Assembly (NCBI RefSeq): GCF_003182275.1
Contig: NZ_QGTR01000006.1
Location: forward strand, 124,001 to 188,000
Source of the DNA: Hoeflea marina
Lineage (GTDB): Bacteria; Pseudomonadota; Alphaproteobacteria; Rhizobiales; Rhizobiaceae
Direction of reading: 5' to 3'
Length of the DNA stretch: 64,000 nucleotides
Shown: positions 51,563-63,915 of the stretch, in pieces
How the letters are laid out: each line of letters begins with the position of its first letter
Numbering within the stretch: position 1 is the stretch's first letter
The notes under the pieces: model-generated
Told to the model about the DNA's origin: nothing
Database searches by the model: none
Seen by the model: the letters and a program-made list of their open reading frames with translations, nothing else
Translations under genes and position numbers: made by a program

Positions 51563-52537
51563 TCAGTTCGCCACATTTGTGCAGGCTGTGATCGTGCGCC
51601 CTCCGTCTCCCAGAAGAAGCCGCATGCTGTTCGGACTGTTTGATGTGATCGCGAGTCTTGCGCGAATGCTCCGGCACCCGAGCCTGGAGCTTCCGGTGCG
51701 AAGGAAAAAGCTCGTCGTCCAAGTGTCCCATGTGGGAATTCCGAGAAAACCGATCATCCGAAGCGTCCTCGCCCGCGACTTGGCGTGTGCAGCCAGGGAA
51801 GGAATGGTCTGGGCAATCACAGGCGCCGTTGCTGCCCGGGCGCCGATGCCGGTCCTGTAGGTGACCATCCACAGTTTCGCCGGGTGATGGCGGATCAGAA
51901 AGTCTTGGGCCCAGACATCTTCAGATACGTTCATATCCCGAAATGCAAACACGCGGCCAAGGCTACGATTGGTGGCGAAGCTCTCGTTGCGAACCCGCCC
52001 GCCGACGGCGAGAATTTTTTCAATTTCTGCCGGGCTTACATAGCCTCCGGAAAGCAATCTAGCTGACACGGTGACCGGACCAAGTTCAGCGATGACGACA
52101 GGCTCGGTCGCGGACTTGATGAGTTCTGCGATCGCGCGAAGGCGCTCGATGTCGGCGGACTTCTCCGCACGCTTGTTCAAGACGGTGGTGTAGCGCTCAT
52201 CCGGCCCGCGCAAACGGCGCCAGAGGCCGCCGCCGAGTGCAGGCAACCGACGCTCAAGGTTCCTGTGTATCTGGGCTGTTGTCGAATTTCCGTTCCCAAG
52301 GATCGATACGACGCCAATGACCCTCAGACATCCGGCGAGTTCCAACTGTCGATAGGCATGCATGCTTATGCTGTCATCAATTTCGCCGTCGATTGTGAGA
52401 TCGGTCACGAGCAAAACGGGCTGCTCCCGATCAACACATTGTGGATCTTGTCCAAAATAATGATCCGATAGGTCTCCCGCCAGCGACGGAGCTGCCAGGA
52501 TAAATATGCAGAATATTGCACATGAACACGCGTTCAT
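51563..52537 (-). CDS. Exported nucleoside-hydrolase-like protein
   Basis: A 324-residue protein with a signal sequence (CAIFCIFILAAPSLAGD). The motif VTDLTIDGEIDDSISMHAYRQLELAGC corresponds to the Asp-rich calcium site (DxDxxxDD) of inosine-uridine nucleoside hydrolases, and VVIAELGPVTVSARLL recalls their LGPLTNLA segment. The last 60 residues are Arg/Ser-rich and unlike the family, so the C-terminus may have been altered. A periplasmic location is unusual. It converges on the unknown secreted protein with a 12-bp gap. Confidence 0.6.
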   Translation of the reverse strand: MNACSCAIFCIFILAAPSLAGDLSDHYFGQDPQCVDREQPVLLVTDLTIDGEIDDSISMHAYRQLELAGCLRVIGVVSILGNGNSTTAQIHRNLERRLPALGGGLWRRLRGPDERYTTVLNKRAEKSADIERLRAIAELIKSATEPVVIAELGPVTVSARLLSGGYVSPAEIEKILAVGGRVRNESFATNRSLGRVFAFRDMNVSEDVWAQDFLIRHHPAKLWMVTYRTGIGARAATAPVIAQTIPSLAAHAKSRARTLRMIGFLGIPTWDTWTTSFFLRTGSSRLGCRSIRARLAITSNSPNSMRLLLGDGGRTITACTNVAN

Positions 52538-52825
52538 TTTTCACGGGTCCTCAATATTCAGAATATTCTACGATAATAACGGAAAAATGAAAATGACGGG
52601 CAATGCGAATTCTGGCTTGTTGTTTCTTCACCTATACGATAGGTTTTCGGATTTTTTAGAGTTCTCCGCTGCAATTGAGATGTGATCGACAGCGATTGTG
52701 GCAATGCTTGCGGGGCGATGGGTTGCGCGCAATCAGCGGTGGTTTTGGATGGTGATTGATTCCCACAGCCTGACGGTGCAATGAGAGCAAACCGCGCTAG
52801 ATGCCCGATCCGATAGAGGCTAACC

Positions 52826-53251
52826 ATGGACACCTATCTCTGGCTCAAGGCAGCCCATATCGCATCCGTCGTCGCCTGGATCGGCGGCATGCTGCTGCTT
52901 GGCGTCGTCCACCGACTGATCGCGACCGGCGCGATGACCGAAGAGCGGCTGCTGCTGATCCGGCAGGCACTGAAATGGGACCACCGGGTCAGCCAGCCGG
53001 CGCTCGGCGGCGTCTGGCTGTTCGGCATCGCCGTCGCCGCGATGGGCCACTGGTTCTCCTCGCCCTGGCTGATGGCGAAGCTCGCGATCGTCATCTTCCT
53101 CTCGGCGCTGCACGGCATCCAGGCGGGCCGGCTCAGGCGCTTCGCCAACGATCCGGCCCGGGTGCCGCCGGCGTTCCTGAGGCATTCCGCCGCCATCACC
53201 ATCGCCTGCATGATCGCCATCGTCGTGCTGGTGGTGACCAAGCCGTTCTGA
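52826..53251 (+). CDS. CopD/HemJ-like membrane protein
   Basis: A 141-residue protein with four membrane helices. The start LWLKAAHIASVVAWIGGMLLLGVVHR and the block WLMAKLAIVIFLSALHGIQAGRLRRF, each with a conserved His, resemble CopD-family and HemJ-type (protoporphyrinogen oxidase) proteins, which bind heme or copper through such His. Which of the two applies is not clear. It is a single gene between the AT-rich segment and hicAB. Confidence 0.65.
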   Translation: MDTYLWLKAAHIASVVAWIGGMLLLGVVHRLIATGAMTEERLLLIRQALKWDHRVSQPALGGVWLFGIAVAAMGHWFSSPWLMAKLAIVIFLSALHGIQAGRLRRFANDPARVPPAFLRHSAAITIACMIAIVVLVVTKPF

Positions 53252-53345
53252 AGCTGGCGGCGGTAAGTGGGGGAAGTGGGGAGCTTGCCCGACCGCCGGC
53301 AACGGACCCGCGGTCCGACCGCCCCTCATGCCGGGGGCCGTGCTC

Positions 53346-53624
53346 TCACGCCGCGTCGGCTATCCCTGGCGCGGGCATGACGGCGGCGACCACGGCGTCA
53401 GCGGATTGCTCCAGAAACACCGGATCCAGCCGCAAAGCGTCGAGCGTGCGCGGCGCCGGACGGTGGCCGCTCCAGTCCTCGAAGGCAAAACCCAGGGCGA
53501 CCGATGCCTCGCGCATCGCCTCGTCAAGTGTGTCGGCGACTGCGGTAACTCCCGGAACATCGGGAAAGGATACACCGTAGCCGCTGTCGGACTGCTTGTG
53601 GATGAGGGCGATGTAATAAGCCAT
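53346..53624 (-). CDS. hicB: HicB-family antitoxin
   Basis: A 92-residue antitoxin with the partially degraded RNase H-like fold: MAYYIALIHKQSDSGYGVSFPDVPGVTAVADTLDEAMREASVAL is the family core. It follows hicA by 3 bp and neutralises it, also repressing the operon in known pairs. The C-terminal region lacks a clear ribbon-helix-helix or HTH. Confidence 0.9.
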   Translation of the reverse strand: MAYYIALIHKQSDSGYGVSFPDVPGVTAVADTLDEAMREASVALGFAFEDWSGHRPAPRTLDALRLDPVFLEQSADAVVAAVMPAPGIADAA

Positions 53625-53627
53625 GGT

Positions 53628-53825
53628 CTAGTCCTTGGGCCAGTTTGCCTGCGCGTAGATCGAGCGCACGGTTCCAACGGGGATGTCCTTGCGCGGATGC
53701 GTGACAATCACGATCCTGCCGTCCGAGTGGCGCCGGAACTTGTGGTGAGATCCGCGTGTCGAGACCAGCACGAAACCATCAGACGTCCGACGTTTGATGA
53801 TATCGCGGCTGTCTCTCAGCATCAA
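53628..53825 (-). CDS. hicA: HicA-family mRNA interferase toxin
   Basis: A 65-residue double-stranded RNA-binding-like toxin that cleaves mRNA. SRDIIKRRTSDGFVLVSTRGSHHKFRRH shows the family pattern with the catalytic His in GSHHKF (His27), then VIVTHPRKDIPVGTVRSIYAQA. It is complete and precedes hicB. Its start is only 9 bp from the carB stop, so expression may be partly read-through from carB. Confidence 0.92.
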   Translation of the reverse strand: MMLRDSRDIIKRRTSDGFVLVSTRGSHHKFRRHSDGRIVIVTHPRKDIPVGTVRSIYAQANWPKD

Positions 53826-53834
53826 CTCACCCCA

Positions 53835-57326
<3,492 letters not shown>

Positions 57327-57776
57327 GGTCCGGTCCATTTCGTGCGGTTTGCGCAAAAAATCCCCCGTCGGGAATCCCACACGGGATTCGGAGGCGGGAG
57401 AGGCCATGCGCACAATCTGAGGCTAGACGCGGCTTATAGGGAAATGTTGGCCACGGCGAAACCCCTAAAGCGGGTTGTCAAAGGGAAAGTGCGGGCAACC
57501 GCGGATGCTGCGGGACGGAGATCCGAAACGCCGGGTCGTGCGCGCGTGCCGAGGAGCCTCGTTCCATCACCCCGCCTATCGACCGGGAGATCGAACGCTG
57601 AGTTGATCGGCGTTGGGGGCAGTATTCTGCTCGGGCTATGACTCGACGGACGACGCCTCCCTTCACTCTCATCCCGGGCGGCCGCGAAGCGCCCTCGAAG
57701 GGCGAGCGCGAATCCCTATCTGTCGCAGCGACAAGTCCGCGCCATCTGTCGCAGCGACAAGTCCGCGCCGACGATC
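57327..57776. other. Intergenic region between carB and ynfA
   Basis: 450 bp holding the carB promoter on the minus strand and, at its left end of ynfA, the 26-bp tandem duplication. Open frames here are Arg/Ala-rich and unsupported. I see no other structured element. Confidence 0.4.
57718..57769. repeat. Perfect 26-bp tandem duplication with palindromic core
   Basis: Two head-to-tail identical 26-bp copies (57718-57743 and 57744-57769). Each contains the perfect palindrome TGTCGCAGCGACA followed by AGTCCGCGCC. The second copy ends 8 bp from the ynfA stop. Identical copies point to a recent duplication; the palindromes could bind a dimeric protein or form small hairpins in the ynfA 3' end. 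Confidence 0.85.
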
Positions 57777-58103
57777 TCAGCCTGCGCGCGGCGCCCACAG
57801 GATGATGCCCGCGCCGACGAGGCAGAGGCCGGCGCCGAGCCCGTCCCACGGATCGGGACGGTGCCCCTCCACCAGCCAGAGCCACAGCAGCGAGGCGGCA
57901 ATGTAGATGCCGCCATAGGCCGCATAGGCGCGCCCGGCATGGTCGGCGGGGCTGAGCGCCAGCAGCCATGCGAAGGCGGCGAGCGACATGAGGCCGGGTG
58001 CCAGCCACAGCGCGGAATGGCCCAGCCTCAGCCACGCCCAAAAGGCGAAACACCCGGCAATCTCGGCCAGCGCCGCGGCAAAATAGATCGGATAGACCAG
58101 CAT
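57777..58103 (-). CDS. YnfA family small membrane protein
   Basis: A 108-residue UPF0060 protein with four helices: [23 protein letters not shown] at the start, [24 protein letters not shown] near residue 57 and a final [17 protein letters not shown]. YnfA is related to small multidrug resistance exporters and can expel toxic cations. It lies near an ArsR gene but is 78 bp downstream of it on the same strand, so co-transcription is possible. Confidence 0.92.
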   Translation of the reverse strand: MLVYPIYFAAALAEIAGCFAFWAWLRLGHSALWLAPGLMSLAAFAWLLALSPADHAGRAYAAYGGIYIAASLLWLWLVEGHRPDPWDGLGAGLCLVGAGIILWAPRAG

Positions 58104-58181
58104 TTGTCCGGGTTACGATCTGGCGGTTGCGGCGTCAACCGGATGCCGCTCGATCATCCCGGGCCGGTCAGGGCGCCATGA

Positions 58182-58526
58182 TCACTGAAGACCGCAACCT
58201 TCCGGCCCGAAAGGAGAGGGCAGCGCAATGGCATTGGCGATGATGGCGTCGAGCACGCCCGGAAAGCGGCTGTCGATGTCGGCGCGACGCAGGCTGATCA
58301 GCCGCCTGGTGCCGCTCGGTTCGACATGGACGATGCCGGCCTCGCGCATCCTGGCGATATGATAGGTGAGGTTGGATTTCGATGTCAGTTCGCGAAAGTC
58401 GGCGCAGCAAAGGGCGGTGCCGGTGCTGCGGGCGAGATCGCCGAGAATGGCCAGGCGGATCGGGTCGCCGAGCGCCGCGAGAATTGTCGTCAGGTCGATG
58501 TCTTCTACGGCGGGATGGTCGAGCAT
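58182..58526 (-). CDS. ArsR-family transcriptional regulator
   Basis: A 114-residue winged-helix repressor (ILAALGDPIRLAILGDLARS, then LTSKSNLTYHIARMREAGIVHVEPSGTRRLISL). The LCCADF pair of Cys (about residues 39-40) before the recognition helix could sense metals or oxidants, but the classical ELCVCD motif is absent. It is divergent from the MFS gene; the dyad at 58688-58705 is its likely operator. Confidence 0.9.
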   Translation of the reverse strand: MLDHPAVEDIDLTTILAALGDPIRLAILGDLARSTGTALCCADFRELTSKSNLTYHIARMREAGIVHVEPSGTRRLISLRRADIDSRFPGVLDAIIANAIALPSPFGPEGCGLQ

Positions 58527-58687
58527 GACGCAAAGCTAAGCAATTTGTCGCCCGTTGCAAGGCCGCGCCGGCCTCGCGCTCCGAATCCGCGCCTGCGCGA
58601 GGGCCTGCACCGCTGGCCGGGGCATGGATGCTGCAGTGCGGAAGAAAACCGGATCGCGGGCCTTGCAATGAGTCACGACGGCGCTTA

Positions 58688-58705
58688 GTTCAATGTTTAT
58701 TGAAC
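58688..58705. promoter_or_regulatory. Candidate ArsR operator GTTCAAT-N4-ATTGAAC
   Basis: A perfect 7+7 bp inverted repeat with a 4-bp centre, AT-rich against its GC-rich surroundings, 13 bp before the MFS start and touching its AAAGGA ribosome site. ArsR-type repressors bind such dyads of about this size. Confidence 0.7.
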
Positions 58706-58718
58706 AAAGGATTTTCCC

Positions 58719-59897
58719 GTGGACAAGCGTCTCTTCCTTCTCGGCCTTGGCGCCTTCTGCGTCAGCACTGTCGCCTTCGTCTTTGCCGGCGTGCTGCCGC
58801 TGATCTCGCAGAGCACCGGAATCCCGATCGCCAATGTGGGCGCGCTCGTGGCCGTCTATTCGCTCTCCTATGCGATCGGCACCCCGATCCTGTCGGCGAT
58901 GGCCGGCACCTACAACCGCCGCAGCGTGCTGCTGATCGGCATGGCGGCCTTCGTGTTGGGAAACCTGATGATCGCGGCGAGCGCCACGGTGCCGCTCTTG
59001 TTCCTGGCGCAGATGGGCACGGGCATGGCCGCCGGCCTGTTTGCCGCCACGGCCCAGGCCATCGCTGTGCAACTGGCCGGACCGGAGCATCGCGCCAAGG
59101 CGATTTCGGTGGTCGTTGGGGGCACCACCTTCGCGGTGGCTCTGGGCGCTCCGCTTGGCACCTTCTTCGCGCATATGCTGGGCTGGCGCGAGACCTTCGT
59201 CGGCATCGGCCTGGTGGGACTCCTCTGCGTGGCGGCTCTCAGGCTCTGGCTGCCCGACAATCTTGCCGGCTCCCGCCTCAGCCTCGGCAGCAGGCTCGGC
59301 GTCATCCGGCGACCCGGCGTGCTGCGCGCGATCTCCGTCACCTTCCTCTATCTCGCCGGCGGCTTCTCGCTGATTTCCTATCTCGGGCCGCTTGCCATCG
59401 AGGGCGTCGGCCTGCCGCAGGACATCCTGCCGGTGGTGATGCTGGCCTATGGCGTTGGCGCCATCGCCGGCAACTACACCAGCGGACGGCTGGCCGACGA
59501 CCTTGGCGCCAGGCGCGTGGTGGTGACGGCGATCATGTCCTCAATCCTGCTGGCCGTCGTGATGTCCTGCGTCGCGCGCTTCGTGCCGGATGCGATCGCC
59601 GGCCCGCTGCTCATCGCCCTGATGCTGATCTGGGGATTCGTCGGCTGGATCTTTCCGCCGGCGCAGACGAGCCGGCTGGTCGCCCTGGCCCCTGATGTTG
59701 CCCATCTGACGCTGGCGCTCAACGGTTCGGCGATCTATCTCGGCATCGCGACTGGCACCTTTGTCGGCGGCCGGGTGCTGGCCCTGGCTTCGGTCAACGA
59801 ACTGGGCCTGGTCGGCGCCGGCTTCGCCCTGCTCGCGCTGGGCCTGGTCGTCACCGACCGCGCCGGTGCGCGCCGGCTTGCCGGACAGCAGGCTTGA
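58719..59897 (+). CDS. MFS exporter (AraJ/YdhP type)
   Basis: A 392-residue twelve-helix major facilitator. Between helices 2 and 3 is the modified motif SAMAGTYNRRSVLLIGM; GRLADDLGARRVVV marks the second-half repeat. Start MDKRLFLLGLGAFCVSTVAFVFAGVLP is typical of drug/sugar efflux members regulated by ArsR proteins. A GTG at 58719 after AAAGGA is the start. Substrate unknown. The divergent ArsR gene and dyad suggest induction by the substrate. Confidence 0.9.
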   Translation: MDKRLFLLGLGAFCVSTVAFVFAGVLPLISQSTGIPIANVGALVAVYSLSYAIGTPILSAMAGTYNRRSVLLIGMAAFVLGNLMIAASATVPLLFLAQMGTGMAAGLFAATAQAIAVQLAGPEHRAKAISVVVGGTTFAVALGAPLGTFFAHMLGWRETFVGIGLVGLLCVAALRLWLPDNLAGSRLSLGSRLGVIRRPGVLRAISVTFLYLAGGFSLISYLGPLAIEGVGLPQDILPVVMLAYGVGAIAGNYTSGRLADDLGARRVVVTAIMSSILLAVVMSCVARFVPDAIAGPLLIALMLIWGFVGWIFPPAQTSRLVALAPDVAHLTLALNGSAIYLGIATGTFVGGRVLALASVNELGLVGAGFALLALGLVVTDRAGARRLAGQQA

Positions 59898-59967
59898 GCG
59901 CCGTCGCCTCCTTGACCAGCCGGTCGTCCGGTCCCCGGCCCGGCCATGGCTGGCGATCTCCAGTCCG

Positions 59968-60342
59968 TCACTGCGGCTTGAGCGACAGCAGATACTCGAC
60001 CACGTCGGCCTTTTCATTCTCGAACAGCCGGTAGGTGGTCATCGGAAAGTGATCTTCCCTGAAGAATCGCTCGAAATAGGCCCGGTCGCGGCCAGGGCGC
60101 AGGACGATGCGCTCATAGGGCAGCGCCATGTCGGCATCGGGCCGGTCGCGGGCGCGAAGATGGCAACCTCGGCACCAGTCTTCGACCACCTGCCGCCCAC
60201 GCCCGGCGGCGGCCGTGTCAAACGCCTCAGCGCCGCCGGCGGGCGCCGGCAAGGCCGGTGCGAGCAGGACCGCGGCGAGCGCCGCGGCGCGGAGATGCGG
60301 GGTGGCAAGGGCATTCAGGACTGCAAGAGACTGTGGGTTCAC
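59968..60342 (-). CDS. Exported class I cytochrome c
   Basis: A 124-residue protein with a hydrophobic signal (about 15-37) and one heme-binding CRGCH (CxxCH) motif near residue 57; the axial Met is likely in FPMTTYRLFENE. The domain is about 85 residues, the size of small c-type cytochromes. I prefer the GTG at 60342, preceded by GGAGG at 5-7 bp; an ATG at 60354 would add four residues. Donor and acceptor are unknown and no oxidase is adjacent. Confidence 0.85.
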   Translation of the reverse strand: MNPQSLAVLNALATPHLRAAALAAVLLAPALPAPAGGAEAFDTAAAGRGRQVVEDWCRGCHLRARDRPDADMALPYERIVLRPGRDRAYFERFFREDHFPMTTYRLFENEKADVVEYLLSLKPQ

Positions 60343-60564
60343 GGCGACCTCCATCGTTGCCTTCAGTCTGCGCGGCAATCGGATACCGCACCCTGATCCT
60401 GATCAAACCGGCCGGATCTCCGCGCGAGGGAACTGGTTGGGGCCCGGCGATATTGCCCCGGGCTACGGGATTGGCTTGCGTCGGGATATTCCACCATGCT
60501 TGATATGAACCGAATGGCGTCCCGGGCATTGAACGGGACCGGCTGGATGAAGGAGCATTGCGTC

Positions 60565-61482
60565 ATGGACTGGAAGGGCCGTCGCCAGAGCGACAATATC
60601 GAGGATCGGCGCGGCCAGGGTGGTGGGCGCGGCAATCCGTTCGGCCGCGGCGGCATAAGGCTTCCCACCGGGGGCGGCGGGATGCGCGCCTCGGGCGGCG
60701 GGCTCAAGACCATCATCTTCCTCGTGCTGCTGTTCGTCGTGCTTCGCGCCTGCGGCATCGATCCGACCGCCTTGCTCGAAGGCGTGGCGCCGGGCGGATC
60801 GGGTTCCGTCACCGAGAGCCGGACCGCGCCGACATCGGCCCGGCAGGACGAGATGAAGCAGTTCGTCGCCACTGTCCTGGCAGAGACCGAGGACACATGG
60901 ACAGGCATCATGAAATCCGAGGGGCTGGATTATCCGCAGCCGACGCTCGTGCTGTTCACCGGGTCGGTGGCGTCGGCCTGCGGCAACGCCAGTTCTGCGT
61001 CCGGACCATTCTACTGCCCCGCCGATTCCAAGGTCTATCTCGACCTCGATTTCTACAACGAGCTGTCGGACCGTTTCGGGGCTTCCGGTGATTTCGCCCA
61101 GGCCTATGTACTCGCCCACGAAGTGGGCCATCATGTGCAGAACCTGATCGGCGTGCTGCCCGAATTCAACCGTCAACGCCAGGCGATGAACCAGAGCGAG
61201 GAGAACCAGATGTCCGTGCGGGTCGAGCTGCAGGCCGACTGCTTCGCCGGGATCTGGGGGCATTATACCGAGCAGAAGGGCATCCTCGAGACAGGAGACC
61301 TGGAAGAGGCGCTCAACGCCGCCCAGCAGATCGGCGACGACGCGCTGCAGCGCTCGACCCAGGGCTATGTGGTGCCCGACAGCTTCAACCACGGCACCTC
61401 GGCGCAGCGCGTCAAATGGTTCAAGCGCGGGTTTGACACCGGCCGTCTGGATTCCTGCGACACGTTCAACGACCCGGTCTGA
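60565..61482 (+). CDS. Neutral zinc metallopeptidase, YpfJ type
   Basis: A 305-residue membrane-anchored peptidase of the DUF2342-related YpfJ family. A Gly/Arg-rich N-terminus (GRRQSDNIEDRRGQGGGRGN) is followed by one membrane helix (about 48-68) and the catalytic domain with zinc motif HEVGHH (YVLAHEVGHHVQN, near residue 188) and downstream QADCFAGIWGHYTEQ supplying the third ligand. The domain faces the periplasm; substrates are not known. AAGGAG precedes the ATG at 60565. Confidence 0.92.
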   Translation: MDWKGRRQSDNIEDRRGQGGGRGNPFGRGGIRLPTGGGGMRASGGGLKTIIFLVLLFVVLRACGIDPTALLEGVAPGGSGSVTESRTAPTSARQDEMKQFVATVLAETEDTWTGIMKSEGLDYPQPTLVLFTGSVASACGNASSASGPFYCPADSKVYLDLDFYNELSDRFGASGDFAQAYVLAHEVGHHVQNLIGVLPEFNRQRQAMNQSEENQMSVRVELQADCFAGIWGHYTEQKGILETGDLEEALNAAQQIGDDALQRSTQGYVVPDSFNHGTSAQRVKWFKRGFDTGRLDSCDTFNDPV

Positions 61483-61508
61483 TCCTTCAAGGACGAAATG
61501 CATCCGGC

Positions 61509-61540
61509 ACGGGCCGCATCATCGGATGCGGCCCGTTTTC
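61509..61540 (+). terminator. Intrinsic terminator of the metallopeptidase gene
   Basis: Perfect 11-bp stem ACGGGCCGCAT (61509-61519) with ATGCGGCCCGT (61526-61536), loop CATCGG, followed by TTTTC on the plus strand. Confidence 0.92.
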
Positions 61541-61851
61541 GTTGCGCCGCAGCGGCAGGCCGAAGCGGAAAGCCAGTCCAGTCTCTGTCCTGGGCCTGCC
61601 TGGCGCCTTGGCAATCGGCCACAGGCAACGCCTCCGCGGCGCGGTCGGTCTCGTGCCGAGGTGGTTTCTCGCCTGTTTCCTTTTCCTGTTTCTTAAGTAT
61701 TGGAATTTTAGATATTGGCTATGGACCCGGATGAGACAGGGTCCGCTGCTCTCAACACACCACCTGTCGGCCAGACGCGCTCTGGCGGAAATGGGCTTCA
61801 ACTTCCCGCATGAGGCTGCGAGTTGAAACAATAGGCCGGGATCATACGGGA
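61541..61851. other. 311-bp promoter region of the CHASE3 chemoreceptor
   Basis: Contains an AT-rich patch (61680-61725, with TTTCTTAAGTATTGGAATTTT) that probably holds the promoter, leaving a leader of about 120 nt. The minus-strand open frame across it is Arg/Ala-rich and unsupported. Confidence 0.4.
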
Positions 61852-63798
61852 ATGCACTCTACCAAATTCAAAGTCGGCGCCAAGTTCGCAGCCACCTTCG
61901 CACTGCTCATCGGTCTGTTCCTGGCCGTCGCCGGAACGACCTTCTTCAGCCTGCGCACAATCGAGACCGCCAGTGCTTGGAACACCCATACCTACGAGGT
62001 CCTGGGCAGCTCAAATGAACTGATGCTCTCCGTCATCAACCAGGAAACCGGGCTGAGAGGATACCTGATTTCAGCCAACGAGAACTTCCTCGAGCCTTAC
62101 ACCAAAGGCCTTGCCAGGTTCGACGAGACCCTGAAGACCCTGCTTGACCTTACCTCGGACAATGCCGAGCAGCAGGCGCGGCTGAAGCTGATCCAAGAAC
62201 TGCACAATGAATGGCGAACGACGATTGCCGAACGCGAAATCACCATGATGAAGGACCCCGCCACAGTGGAAGAGGCGCGGGCTCTGGCAAGCGCCGGCGT
62301 CGCCAAGGGGATCATGGACAAGTTGCGCGCGGCGCATGCGGAATTCGAATCTGCCGAAAGCGGGCTGCTGGGTACCCGCAGCGCCATGCGCGCCGATGCC
62401 ATCAACTTCTCCCAGATGGCCATCCTGGCTGGTATCGCGGCCATTCTGGTCCTCGGCCCGCTTCTGGCCTATATGCTCACCCGTCACATCGGCGGCGCCG
62501 TCTCCTCGCTCACACGGGTTATGGCGGTGCTCGCTTCCGGCAAGAACGACGTGGAGATTCCTTACCGCGATCGCGGTGACGAAATCGGCGAGATGTCCGC
62601 CTCCATCGTCATGTTCCGTGATGCGGCCCTCGACAAGGAGCGCATGGAGCGCGAAGCCAACGAGAACCGCAGCCTGAGCGAACGCGAACAGGCCGAGCGC
62701 GAGGCCACCAAAGCGGCGGAGGCCCGAAGCCTCGCCGCTGCCATCGAGGCGCTGGCAACCGGCCTGCAGCACCTGTCCGACGGCAACCTGACCATCCGCC
62801 TCGACACGCCCTTCGCCGGGGAGCTCGACCGCCTGCGCACGGACTTCAACAGCTCGGTCGAGAAACTCGCCGATACGCTGTCGGACGTGAAGGTCAACAT
62901 CCACTCGATCCATGCCAATGCCGGCGAAATGCGTTCGGCGGTCGAGGACCTGTCGCGCCGCACCGAGCAGCAGGCGGCGGCGCTCGAGGAAACCTCGGCC
63001 GCGCTCGAAGAAATCACCGCCACGGTGAAGAGCTCTTCCGACCGGGCGCAGGAAGCCAGCGACAAGGCATCCGAGGCCAACAGGGCCGGCAGTGCTTCGG
63101 CCCTCATCGTCGCCGACGCCGTCGGCGCCATGAGCCGCATCGAGAGCGCCTCCGGCGAGATCGCCAAGATCATCGGCGTGATCGACGAGATCGCCTTCCA
63201 GACCAACCTGCTGGCGCTGAATGCCGGGGTCGAGGCGGCGCGCGCCGGCGAGGCGGGCCGCGGCTTTGCCGTGGTCGCGCAGGAAGTGCGCGAGCTTGCT
63301 CAACGGTCCGCCACGGCGGCCAAGGAGATCAAGACCCTGATCGGCAAGTCGAGTTCCGAAGTCGAAAGCGGCGTCAGCCTGGTGAAGGCCACCGGCGAAG
63401 CGCTGGGCAAGATCGCGGCGCATGTCGTCGATATCAATGCGCATATCGAATCGATCGCGACGGCCGCCCGGGAGCAGGCGAGCGGGCTGCAGGAGGTCAA
63501 CTCGGCCGTCAGCCAGATGGATCAGGTGACGCAGCAGAACGCGGCGATGGTGGAAGAAACCACCGCCGTCACGCATCGCCTGGCCAACGAGGCCGACAGC
63601 CTCAATGCCCTTGTGTCACGCTTCACCACCGAGGGATCCTCCGCTCCGGCCCGCCCTCAGTCGCGGACCGCGCCATCTGCGGCTGTGTCGGGATCGATGC
63701 CCCGGACATCACCGGCCAAGGCCATGGTCAACAAGGTGCGGCAGGCGTTTTCCAGCAACGGATCGGCCGCGGTTGACCAGAACTGGTCCGATTTCTGA
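61852..63798 (+). CDS. Methyl-accepting chemotaxis protein, CHASE3 sensor
   Basis: A 648-residue chemoreceptor with a membrane helix (about 12-32), a four-helix CHASE3 periplasmic domain (about 38-185; [28 protein letters not shown] is the family signature), a second helix (about 185-205), HAMP (to about 260), and a methyl-accepting domain with tip [20 protein letters not shown] near 450. A Ser/Ala/Pro-rich tail without CheR pentapeptide ends it. CHASE3 ligands are unknown. The signalling domain is very like that of the Cache receptor at 19725-21596. Confidence 0.94.
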   Translation: MHSTKFKVGAKFAATFALLIGLFLAVAGTTFFSLRTIETASAWNTHTYEVLGSSNELMLSVINQETGLRGYLISANENFLEPYTKGLARFDETLKTLLDLTSDNAEQQARLKLIQELHNEWRTTIAEREITMMKDPATVEEARALASAGVAKGIMDKLRAAHAEFESAESGLLGTRSAMRADAINFSQMAILAGIAAILVLGPLLAYMLTRHIGGAVSSLTRVMAVLASGKNDVEIPYRDRGDEIGEMSASIVMFRDAALDKERMEREANENRSLSEREQAEREATKAAEARSLAAAIEALATGLQHLSDGNLTIRLDTPFAGELDRLRTDFNSSVEKLADTLSDVKVNIHSIHANAGEMRSAVEDLSRRTEQQAAALEETSAALEEITATVKSSSDRAQEASDKASEANRAGSASALIVADAVGAMSRIESASGEIAKIIGVIDEIAFQTNLLALNAGVEAARAGEAGRGFAVVAQEVRELAQRSATAAKEIKTLIGKSSSEVESGVSLVKATGEALGKIAAHVVDINAHIESIATAAREQASGLQEVNSAVSQMDQVTQQNAAMVEETTAVTHRLANEADSLNALVSRFTTEGSSAPARPQSRTAPSAAVSGSMPRTSPAKAMVNKVRQAFSSNGSAAVDQNWSDF

Positions 63799-63824
63799 CA
63801 GCCTGACGGGTCTTCACCGATACC

Positions 63825-63855
63825 GGCCGGGAGCCTCAGGGCTCCCGGCCTTTTT
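63825..63855 (+). terminator. Intrinsic terminator of the CHASE3 receptor gene
   Basis: Perfect 11-bp stem GGCCGGGAGCC (63825-63835) with GGCTCCCGGCC (63840-63850), loop TCAG, followed by five T on the plus strand. Confidence 0.95.
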
Positions 63856-63915
63856 GTCTCTGCGGGTCGCCGCGAACGAACCGCCCGGCGGACGGCGACC
63901 TCTGGTCGGGGCGGC

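Noticed and set aside
57478-58053. A 191-codon minus-strand frame across ynfA and the tandem repeat
   Set aside because: It is out of frame with the clear YnfA protein and is Arg-rich without motifs.
62071-63576. A 501-codon minus-strand open frame within the CHASE3 receptor
   Set aside because: It is complementary to a clear chemoreceptor gene and is Arg/Gly/Asp-rich, typical of antisense frames in high-GC DNA.
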